Source: JBQTJJ01 sp052387235 (lineage in GTDB: Bacteria; Actinomycetota; Acidimicrobiia; Acidimicrobiales; GCA-2861595). From it: a stretch of DNA of 19,944 nucleotides. The notes beneath the pieces were generated by a model that saw only the letters and a program-made list of their open reading frames with translations, was not told the DNA's origin and made no database searches. Where the stretch lies: NCBI GenBank assembly GCA_052387235.1, contig JBQTJJ010000073.1, forward strand, positions 1 to 19,944. The letters are read 5' to 3'. Position numbers and translations under genes: made by a program. Of the stretch, positions 1 to 6,051 are shown piece by piece (position 1 is the stretch's first letter; each line of letters opens with the position of its first letter).

Positions 1-74
1 TCGTCGCCCCCGTCTCGCGAGATGAAGCCGAAACCCTTCTCGGAGTTGAAGAACTTGACGGTACCTGTGGTCAA
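1..74 (-). CDS. Cold-shock protein (CspA family), 5' part only
   Basis: The reverse strand reads MTTGTVKFFNSEKGFGFISR and then DGGDD before running off the window, so only about 24 residues are present. The TVKFFN and KGFGFI segments are the first beta-strands of a cold-shock domain; KGFGFI is the RNP1 nucleic-acid-binding motif. Such proteins of about 65-70 residues bind single-stranded RNA and act as RNA chaperones in the cytoplasm. The start is uncertain. I give TTG at 74 because the protein then begins like other family members. However, the only strong Shine-Dalgarno sequence, AAGGAGG at 105-99, is 24 nt from that TTG but only 6 nt from an in-frame CTG at 92-90, which would add MKRRVK. 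No ATG is available. The family is clear; the start is not. Confidence 0.88.
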   Translation of the reverse strand, partial: MTTGTVKFFNSEKGFGFISRDGGD

Positions 75-96
75 CTTGACTCTTCTCTTCAGCGGA

Positions 97-113
97 CGCC
101 TCCTTGCGAGGCG
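97..113 (-). promoter_or_regulatory. Hairpin over the cold-shock gene's ribosome-binding site
   Basis: On the minus strand CGCCTC (113-108) and GAGGCG (102-97) form a perfect 6-bp stem around a GCAAG loop. The Shine-Dalgarno sequence AAGGAGG (105-99) is partly in the loop and partly in the 3' arm, so the folded RNA would hide most of it. A weak candidate -10 box, TAAGGT, lies at 131-126 and would put this hairpin in a short 5' leader. A temperature-responsive leader is an inference by analogy with known cspA thermosensors. Confidence 0.5.
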
Positions 114-225
114 CTCGTGGGTTCCACCTTAGCCGGTTCGGGCCCTCCAGCCGGACCGGGGGGATTCCGGCACGGCGCCGCCGCCGTCTCACCTTTACTC
201 GGGAGAGGCGTGCAAGAGTCTTCCC

Positions 226-633
226 GTGACGGCGGCCGGCGGCGACCCGAACCCAGCCCTGCGGATGGTGCGCGTGCCCGGGAAGGGTCGCGGCGTGGTG
301 GCCGGGCGGGCCTTCAGCGCCGGCGAGGTGGTGGATCTCACCCCGGTGGTGGTCGTGCCGGCCCGCCAGCGGGACCTGGTGGACCAGACCGAGCTGCGGC
401 GGTTCTGCTTCGCCTGGGACGACGACACGGGCAGCCTCGCCGTGGCCCTGGGCCGGGCCTCGCTGTTCAACCACTCCTACGAGCCCACGGTGCGGACGGA
501 GAAGCGGGTGGGGGCCCGCACCATCGTCTTCGTGGCCCAGCGCGACATCAGCCCCGGCGAGGAGCTGACCATCAACTACAACGGCGACCCGGCCTGCCGC
601 GACCCGATGTGGTTCGAGGTCGAGGGCTCCTAG
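226..633 (+). CDS. Small SET-domain protein (putative lysine methyltransferase)
   Basis: The 135-residue product is essentially a lone SET domain, the fold of S-adenosylmethionine-dependent protein lysine methyltransferases. Hallmarks are the GRGVVAGRAFSAGE entry (residues 21-34), the NHS motif of the knotted core in LFNHSYEPT (80-88; N82, H83, S84), and GEELTINY (111-118) with the usual catalytic Tyr118. The end, PMWFEVE, looks like other short bacterial SET proteins. It lacks the pre-SET and Cys-rich post-SET parts of eukaryotic enzymes. GTG 226 is the longest start and has a weak AAGAG 7 nt upstream; an internal ATG at 265 is possible and would still keep the domain. The gene is divergent from the cold-shock gene. 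The substrate cannot be told, and bacterial members are poorly characterised, so methyltransferase activity is a family inference. Confidence 0.85.
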   Translation: MTAAGGDPNPALRMVRVPGKGRGVVAGRAFSAGEVVDLTPVVVVPARQRDLVDQTELRRFCFAWDDDTGSLAVALGRASLFNHSYEPTVRTEKRVGARTIVFVAQRDISPGEELTINYNGDPACRDPMWFEVEGS

Positions 634-679
634 GGACCGGGGTGGCGCGCCCGGTGCCGGCGGCAGGTGACTCTATCGC

Positions 680-707
680 TTGACACTATATCGATAAGTG
701 ATACAGT
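680..707 (+). promoter_or_regulatory. Promoter and dyad operator of the PadR gene
   Basis: TTGACA (680-685) and TACAGT (702-707), spaced by 16 nt, form a good sigma-70-type promoter. An imperfect 23-bp palindrome at 685-707, ACTnTATC-N7-GATAnAGT, covers the spacer and -10 box. The expected transcription start falls at about 713-714, which is the GTG of the next gene, so the mRNA is probably leaderless; GGGAG at 708-712 is too close to the GTG to act as a Shine-Dalgarno sequence. The overlap with the promoter suggests autorepression by the PadR protein, which is an inference. Confidence 0.65.
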
Positions 708-713
708 GGGAGC

Positions 714-1064
714 GTGACGAGCTCCGATCCGGTGTCGTTCCTCCCGCTGCCGCCGGCGCAGTTCCACGTGCTGGTGGCGCTGACCGAGGGGGACAAGCAC
801 GGCTACGCGATCATGCAGGCGGTCGAGCGCTCCTCCGCCGGGGTGGTGCGCATGGGCCCGGCCACGCTGTACGGGACCCTGAAGCGGCTCGTTGCGCAGG
901 GACTGGCCGAGGAGCTCCCGCATCGGCCCTCGCCCGACGACGATCAGCGCCGTCGTTACTACCGCTTGAGCGGACTGGGCGAGCGGGTCTGCGCCCACGA
1001 GGCCGACCGTCTCGCCGGCCTCGTGCGCCTCACCCGCCGCAACCTGCGACCGCAGGCCACCTGA
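714..1064 (+). CDS. PadR-family transcriptional repressor
   Basis: A 116-residue winged-helix protein. HGYAIM (29-34) at the start of helix 2, GPATLYGTLKRL (48-59) as the recognition helix and RRRYYRLSGLG (79-89) as the wing are the standard PadR signature. The short C-terminal helix (about 90-110) fits the small PadR subfamily that dimerises without a long C-terminal domain. The GTG start coincides with the predicted transcription start of a promoter overlapped by a palindrome, so negative autoregulation is likely. The next gene starts 2 nt after the stop, so the two are almost certainly co-transcribed and translationally coupled. PadR proteins often control adjacent membrane proteins or exporters in response to small lipophilic molecules. 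The inducer is unknown. Confidence 0.93.
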   Translation: MTSSDPVSFLPLPPAQFHVLVALTEGDKHGYAIMQAVERSSAGVVRMGPATLYGTLKRLVAQGLAEELPHRPSPDDDQRRRYYRLSGLGERVCAHEADRLAGLVRLTRRNLRPQAT

Positions 1065-1066
1065 CA

Positions 1067-1636
1067 ATGCCGGGGCGCTTCCGCGTGTACCGCTCGCTGG
1101 TGCGCCTCTACCCGAGGGATTTCCGGATGCGCTACGGCGACGACCTCGTCCAGCACTTCGGCGACCTCGTCAGCGACCGGGGCCCGCGCGCCGCCTGGTG
1201 CCGGACCGGCATCGACCTCGTGGTCACCGTGCCCCGCTACCGACTGGAGACCATCATGAACGAAGCCACCAGCGCCACTGCCAGCGCGATCGGCATCACG
1301 CTCCTCGCGGCCGGCGGCGTCATGAGCGTCCTCACCGGCGTCTGGCCGGGGAGCCTGCTCCTCGTCGCCGCGGCGGTCCTCGCTGCCGGGCAGAGGAGCG
1401 CCCTGGCCCGCTCGATCCGCACGCCCGATGCCGACCTGCGGCGCCGGCGGCTGCGGACCGCCGCCATCCTGGCCGTCATCTTCGTCATCTCGGCCATCAG
1501 CTATCTCGCTGCCGTCAGCGATTCCGAGGTGAGCGGCACCAGCCTGGTCGTGCACAACGCCGTCGGCGTCCCCGCCATGGTGGGGTCGATCGTCTTCCTC
1601 CTCGTCGGCCTGCTCACGCCCAGAGGCTCCACCTAG
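1067..1636 (+). CDS. PadR-linked small integral membrane protein
   Basis: A 189-residue protein of unknown function. The soluble N-terminus, with the element VRLYPRDFRMRYGDDLVQHF (12-31), resembles the 'permease prefix' segment found at the start of some PadR-associated ABC permeases (LYPR.FR..YG). It is followed by about four hydrophobic helices at roughly 73-91, 93-108, 131-150 and 160-183, with a basic loop DLRRRRLR (123-130) between helices 2 and 3. There is no FtsX-type permease domain and no ATPase neighbour, so it is not itself a transporter by sequence. ATG 1067 lies 2 nt after the PadR stop, so translation is probably coupled. By position it is the likely target of the PadR protein. 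Membrane location is well supported; the role is not known. Confidence 0.75.
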   Translation: MPGRFRVYRSLVRLYPRDFRMRYGDDLVQHFGDLVSDRGPRAAWCRTGIDLVVTVPRYRLETIMNEATSATASAIGITLLAAGGVMSVLTGVWPGSLLLVAAAVLAAGQRSALARSIRTPDADLRRRRLRTAAILAVIFVISAISYLAAVSDSEVSGTSLVVHNAVGVPAMVGSIVFLLVGLLTPRGST

Positions 1637-1706
1637 TGTCGTGGGTGAGAGATCGGCAGACAACAGGTAGCGAGGTCGTACGCCCGGTAGGGGGTGGGAG
1701 GTGGCC

Positions 1707-2339
1707 ATGCTCTTCAGGGACCGAGCGAGCGCCGGCCGGGTGCTGGCCGGGTGCCTGGCCCACCTGCGGGAGAGCGACCCGGTGGTGGTGGCACTGCCCC
1801 GTGGCGGGGTGCCGGTGGCGGCGGAGGTCGCCCGGTTTCTGCACGCGCCGCTCGACGTGATCGTGGTGCGCAAGCTGGGCCTGCCGGCCCAGCCCGAGCT
1901 CGCCATGGGCGCCATCGGCGAGGATGGCGTCCGCATCGTGAACGACGAGGTGGTGCACGCCGGCCGTGTCCCCGAGGCCGAGCTGGCGGCGGTGGAGGCC
2001 CGGGAGCGGGTCGAGCTGGAGCGGCGGGCCCGCCGGTACCGGGGCGATCGGGCGCGGGTCCCGGTGGCGGGGCGGACGGTGATCGTGGTGGACGACGGCC
2101 TCGCCACCGGGTCGACGGCACGGGCCGCGTGCCAGGTCGCGCGGGCCCACGGCGCAGCGCGGGTGGTCCTGGCCGTGCCGGTGGCGCCCCCGGGCTGGCG
2201 GTCCCGCTTCGGCACCGACGCCGACGAGCTGGTCAGCGCGGCCGAGCCCCACCCGTTCTTCGCCATCGGCCAGTGGTACGGCGACTTCTCCCAAACCGGC
2301 GACGACGAGGTGGCGGCCCTCCTGGCCGCCGGACCGTAG
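1707..2339 (+). CDS. Phosphoribosyltransferase-family protein
   Basis: A 210-residue type I phosphoribosyltransferase fold. The PRPP-binding loop is VIVVDDGLATGST (125-137), with the two acidic residues D129 and D130. An N-terminal ALPRGGVPVAAEVA (29-42) and VRKLGLPAQPELAMGAIGEDG (54-74) match the ComF/RPE-like actinobacterial PRTases found as stand-alone proteins or fused to hydrolases. The enzyme should use PRPP, but the base or other acceptor cannot be inferred because the specificity hood is not diagnostic. ATG 1707 is chosen because GGGAGG ends 5 nt before it; GTG 1701 lies inside that Shine-Dalgarno sequence. The gene stands alone, 70 nt after the membrane-protein gene and 244 nt before recC. 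A stem-loop starts 16 nt after the stop. Confidence 0.85.
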   Translation: MLFRDRASAGRVLAGCLAHLRESDPVVVALPRGGVPVAAEVARFLHAPLDVIVVRKLGLPAQPELAMGAIGEDGVRIVNDEVVHAGRVPEAELAAVEARERVELERRARRYRGDRARVPVAGRTVIVVDDGLATGSTARAACQVARAHGAARVVLAVPVAPPGWRSRFGTDADELVSAAEPHPFFAIGQWYGDFSQTGDDEVAALLAAGP

Positions 2340-2354
2340 GGCCGGTTTCCCGTT

Positions 2355-2399
2355 CTGATCCGCAGAACGACATGGGTTTCGTGTCGGTGTGCGGATCAG
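2355..2399 (+). terminator. Long stem-loop after the phosphoribosyltransferase gene
   Basis: CTGATCCGCA (2355-2364) pairs perfectly with TGCGGATCAG (2390-2399). Inside, CGACA (2368-2372) pairs with TGTCG (2382-2386), separated from the outer stem by a symmetric 3x3 internal loop. A competing hairpin, CGTTCT (2351-2356) with AGAACG (2364-2369), would exclude the long one. No T-run follows, so a U-less terminator or a regulatory RNA switch are both possible. Confidence 0.5.
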
Positions 2400-2465
2400 G
2401 ACCGCGAGGCTCAGCCGTGGGCCGGTGGCACCACCTCGCTCTACGGCCGCCGGATCGTCTCCCCG

Positions 2466-2503
2466 GTCGTCAGGCCCCATTCTCGGGAGCGGGCCTGGAC
2501 GAC
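2466..2503 (+). promoter_or_regulatory. Second stem-loop upstream of recC
   Basis: GTCGTCAGGCCC (2466-2477) pairs with GGGCCT (2491-2496) and GACGAC (2498-2503), leaving a single bulged G at 2497 and a 13-nt loop. This 12-bp stem ends about 80 nt before the recC start. The rest of the 2340-2583 interval holds no convincing ORF; a lone TACGCT at 2534-2539 could be a -10 box but lacks a -35. The stem could be a terminator or part of a recCBD leader. Confidence 0.45.
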
Positions 2504-2583
2504 GGCGGGCCGGGTGGCGTCACACCCCGGGGGTACGCTCGCCCAGCCCTCGGCGGGCGCGGACCGAACCCCGGGTGATCCTC

Positions 2584-5500
2584 ATGCTGCGAATCCATCG
2601 GGCCGAGCGGGCCGACCGGCTGGCCGAGGCCCTGGCCTCCGTGCTGCTCGAGCCGCTCGAGGACCCTCTCACGGCGGAGGTGGTGGCGGTCCCGACCCGG
2701 GGCGTGGAGCGCTGGCTCGGGCAGCGCCTGTCGGGCCGGCTCGGGGCGTCGCCGGCCGGCGCCGACGGCGTGTGCGCCAACGTGTCCTTCCCGTTCCCGG
2801 GCCGGCTGGTGGGCGGGGCCGTGGCCACCGCGTCGGGCGTCGACCCCGACGCCGACCCGTGGCTGCCGGCCCGGTCGGCCTGGCCCCTGCTGGACGCGGT
2901 GGAGGCCGCGCTCGACGAGCCTTGGATGGAGCCCCTCGCCGTCCACCTCCGGCGGGCCGGGGCCGAGGCCGGGCCCGAGCCGGCGCCGGCCGCACCCACC
3001 CGCCGGCTGTCGGCCGTGCGCCACATCGCCGACCTGTTCGACGGCTACGGCGTCCACCGCCCGGCCATGGTGCGGGCCTGGGCCGCCGGGGACGACACGG
3101 ACGGGTGGGGCCGGCCCCTGCCGCCCGACGCCCTGTGGCAGCCGGCGCTGTGGCGGCGCCTGCGGGAGCGCATCGCCGCCCCCAGCCCGGCCGAGCGGCT
3201 GGCCTCCGCCTGCGAGCGAATCCGCGACGAGCCGGACGTGCTCGACCTCCCCGTGCGGGTCTCGCTGTTCGGGCTCACCCGCCTGCCCCCGAGCTACCTG
3301 GACGTGCTCCACGCCGTGGCCGCCGGGCGGGACGTGCACCTGTTCCTGCTGCACCCGTCCTGGGCCCTGTGGGAAGCGGTGGGGAAGTGCCCGGACCGCC
3401 CCCGCGCCGGCGCCCGGCGGGCCGACGACCCCACCGCCGGCCTGCCCCGCCACCCGCTGCTGGCCACGTGGGGCCGGGACGCGCGCGAGATGCAGCTGGT
3501 GCTCACCGCCGGCGACGGCTCCACCGAGGAGCACCACCCCCTCGAGGCGGAGCCGGCCACGCTGCTGCGGCGCCTCCAGGCCGACGTGCGGGCCGACCGG
3601 GCCCCGGCCGGCGGCGGCGGGCGGGCCGTGCTGGACCCGGCCGACCGCAGCCTGCAGGTCCACGCCTGCCACGGCCGGGCCCGCCAGGTGGAGGTGGTGC
3701 GCGACGCCGTCCTGCACCTGCTGGCCGAGGACCCCACCCTCGAGCCCCGCGACGTCATCGTCATGTGCCCGGACATCGAGTCCTTCGCGCCGCTCATCCA
3801 CGCCACCTTCGGGCTGGGCGAGCAGGACGACGCCGAGGGGCCCGGTGACGTGGGCGCCGGCGAGGGGCTGCCCGCCGGCAGCCGCCCGCCCGACCTGCGG
3901 GTCCGCCTGGCCGACCGCTCGCTGCGCCAGACCAACCCGGTGCTCGGCGTGGTGGCGGAGCTGCTGGCGCTGGCCTCGTCCCGCGTCACCGCCTCGGCCG
4001 TGGTCGACCTGGCCAGCCGGGAGCCGGTGCGCCGGCGGTTCGGCCTCGACGACGACGACCTGGCCCGCATCGAGGAGTGGGTGGCGGCGGCCGGCGTGCG
4101 CTGGGGGCTGGACGCCGGCGCCCGCGCCCCGTACGGCCTGCAGGCCGTCGGCGCCAACACGTGGCGGTCGGGGCTCGACCGCATCCTGGTGGGGGTGGCC
4201 GTGGCCGAGGAGGGCCAGCCCCTGGTGGGCGGCGTGCTGCCGGTGGACGACGTCGACAGCGGCGACATCGACCTGGCCGGCCGGCTGGCCGAGCTGGTGG
4301 ACCGCCTGCAGGCCTGCGTGGCATCGCTGGCCGGGCCACGGACCATCGCGGCATGGGCCGATGCCGTGCAGGCCGCGGCCGGCGCCCTCACCTCCACCTC
4401 CGACGCCGACGCCTGGCAGCGCACCCAGCTCCAGGGCCTGCTCGACGACGTGGTGGCCGAGGCCACCACCGCCGGCGCCCCCAGCACCGCGCCCCTCGTG
4501 CTGGCCGAGGTCGAGTCGCTGCTGGCCGACCGGCTCCGGGGCCGCCCCACCCGGGCCAACTTCCGCACCGGCCACCTCACCATGTGCACCCTCGTCCCCA
4601 TGCGCTCGGTGCCGCACCGGGTGGTGTGCCTGCTCGGCCTCGACGACGGGGTGTTCCCCCGCCGCAGCACGGTGGACGGCGACGACCTGGTCCGGCGCGA
4701 CCCCCGGGTGGGCGACCGGGACCCCCGCAGCGAGGACCGCCAGCTCCTGCTGGACGCCCTGCTGGCCGCCACCGACCACCTCGTCGTCACCTACACCGGC
4801 CGGGACGAGCGCACCAACGCGGTGCGGCCCCCGGCCGTCCCGGTGGGCGAGCTGCTGGACGTGGTGGACCGCACGGTGCGCACGGCCGGCGGCGGGCCGG
4901 CCCGTACGGCGATCGTCACGGCCCATCCCCTCCAGCCCTTCGACCTGCGCAACTTCACCGCCGGCGCCCTCCTCCCGGGCCGGCCGTGGAGCTTCGACCC
5001 GGTGGCCCTGGCCGGCGCCCGGGCGTCCACGGGGGAGCGTCGGCCCGTGCCCCCCTTCCTGGCCGGCCCCCTGCCGGCGGTGGGGGGCGACGTGGTGCAG
5101 CTGGAGGACCTGGTCCGCTTCGTCCAGCACCCGGTGAAGGCGTTCCTGCGCCAGCGCCTCGGCATCTTCGTCACCAAGGACGAGGAGGACGCCACCGACG
5201 GCCTGCCGGTGGAGCCGGGGCCGCTCGAGAGGTGGGCGGTGGGGCAGCGCCTGCTCGAGGCCCGCCTGGCCGGCGGCGACCCGCAGCGGTGCCGGGCGGC
5301 CGAGGTGGCCCGGGGCGGGCTGCCGCCGGGGGCCCTGGCCGGCCCCGTGCTGGACGACATCGCGGTGGTGGTGGAGGGGATCGTCGAGGCGGTGGCGCGG
5401 GAGTCGGGCCCGGCGCCGGCGCCGGCCTCGGTGGAGGTGGTGGTCGACCTCCCCGACGGGCGCACGCTCGTGGGCACCGTCCCCGACGTGCAGGGCGACC

Positions 5501-6051
5501 TGGTGCGCAGCGTCTTCTACTCCCGGGTGGCGGCCAAGCACCGTCTGGCGGCGTGGCTGCGCCTGCTGGCAGTGACGGTCGCGTTCCCCGAGCGCCCGTA
5601 CGCGGCGGTGACGGTGGGGAGGGGCTCCGGCAGGGGCCAGGTGGCGGTCACGAGGATCCCGCCCCTGGGCGTCGACCCCGACACCCGCCGGCGGGCCGCC
5701 CTGGAGCACCTGGCCGGCGTGCTGGACCTCCACTCCCGCGGCCTGTGCGAGCCGCTGCCGCTGTACTGCCGGACGTCGGCGGCCTGGGCCGGCGCCCGGG
5801 CCCTGGGCCGGGACCCGGTGGCGGCGGCCCGCAAGGAGTGGACGTCGGACTGGGAGTTCCCGCAGGAGGACGTGGAGCTCGAGCACCAGCTCGCCCTCGG
5901 CGGCGTGGTGTCGCTGGAGCACCTGCTGGCGGCCGCGCCCAGCGCCGGCGAGGACGGTGCGGGCTGGGCCGGCGACGAGCCCACCCGCCTCGGGCGCTAC
6001 GCCCGCCGGCTCTGGGACCCCCTTCTGGCGCGCGAGACGCGGGCCCGGTGA
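2584..6051 (+). CDS. recC: Exodeoxyribonuclease V subunit gamma (RecC)
   Basis: The 1155-residue product matches RecC, the catalytically dead helicase- and nuclease-like subunit that holds the RecBCD complex together, splits the strands and reads Chi in E. coli. The N-terminus MLRIHRAERADRLAEALA and AVPTRGVERWLGQRL are typical. VHACHGRARQVEVVRDAVL (from about residue 359) followed by RDVIVMCPDIESFAPLI corresponds to the same block in E. coli RecC. LLGLDDGVFPRR (from about 683) is another conserved stretch. No intact Walker A motif is present, as expected. The length is close to the 1122 residues of the E. coli protein. ATG 2584 is chosen because the protein then starts at the usual position; GTG 2575, three codons earlier, is an alternative, and neither has a strong Shine-Dalgarno sequence. 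The stop overlaps the recB start as GTGA. Confidence 0.95.
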   Translation: MLRIHRAERADRLAEALASVLLEPLEDPLTAEVVAVPTRGVERWLGQRLSGRLGASPAGADGVCANVSFPFPGRLVGGAVATASGVDPDADPWLPARSAWPLLDAVEAALDEPWMEPLAVHLRRAGAEAGPEPAPAAPTRRLSAVRHIADLFDGYGVHRPAMVRAWAAGDDTDGWGRPLPPDALWQPALWRRLRERIAAPSPAERLASACERIRDEPDVLDLPVRVSLFGLTRLPPSYLDVLHAVAAGRDVHLFLLHPSWALWEAVGKCPDRPRAGARRADDPTAGLPRHPLLATWGRDAREMQLVLTAGDGSTEEHHPLEAEPATLLRRLQADVRADRAPAGGGGRAVLDPADRSLQVHACHGRARQVEVVRDAVLHLLAEDPTLEPRDVIVMCPDIESFAPLIHATFGLGEQDDAEGPGDVGAGEGLPAGSRPPDLRVRLADRSLRQTNPVLGVVAELLALASSRVTASAVVDLASREPVRRRFGLDDDDLARIEEWVAAAGVRWGLDAGARAPYGLQAVGANTWRSGLDRILVGVAVAEEGQPLVGGVLPVDDVDSGDIDLAGRLAELVDRLQACVASLAGPRTIAAWADAVQAAAGALTSTSDADAWQRTQLQGLLDDVVAEATTAGAPSTAPLVLAEVESLLADRLRGRPTRANFRTGHLTMCTLVPMRSVPHRVVCLLGLDDGVFPRRSTVDGDDLVRRDPRVGDRDPRSEDRQLLLDALLAATDHLVVTYTGRDERTNAVRPPAVPVGELLDVVDRTVRTAGGGPARTAIVTAHPLQPFDLRNFTAGALLPGRPWSFDPVALAGARASTGERRPVPPFLAGPLPAVGGDVVQLEDLVRFVQHPVKAFLRQRLGIFVTKDEEDATDGLPVEPGPLERWAVGQRLLEARLAGGDPQRCRAAEVARGGLPPGALAGPVLDDIAVVVEGIVEAVARESGPAPAPASVEVVVDLPDGRTLVGTVPDVQGDLVRSVFYSRVAAKHRLAAWLRLLAVTVAFPERPYAAVTVGRGSGRGQVAVTRIPPLGVDPDTRRRAALEHLAGVLDLHSRGLCEPLPLYCRTSAAWAGARALGRDPVAAARKEWTSDWEFPQEDVELEHQLALGGVVSLEHLLAAAPSAGEDGAGWAGDEPTRLGRYARRLWDPLLARETRAR

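Noticed and set aside
2470..5922. Antisense open frame of 1150 codons opposite recC
   Set aside because: It is the shadow expected in high-GC DNA: the composition is dominated by G, A, R, H and Q with no recognisable domain, while the plus strand encodes a conserved RecC.
4077..6047. Upstream extension of the recB reading frame
   Set aside because: The extension translates to G/R/P-rich sequence inside recC; the conserved RecB N-terminus starts at GTG 6048, which overlaps the recC stop.
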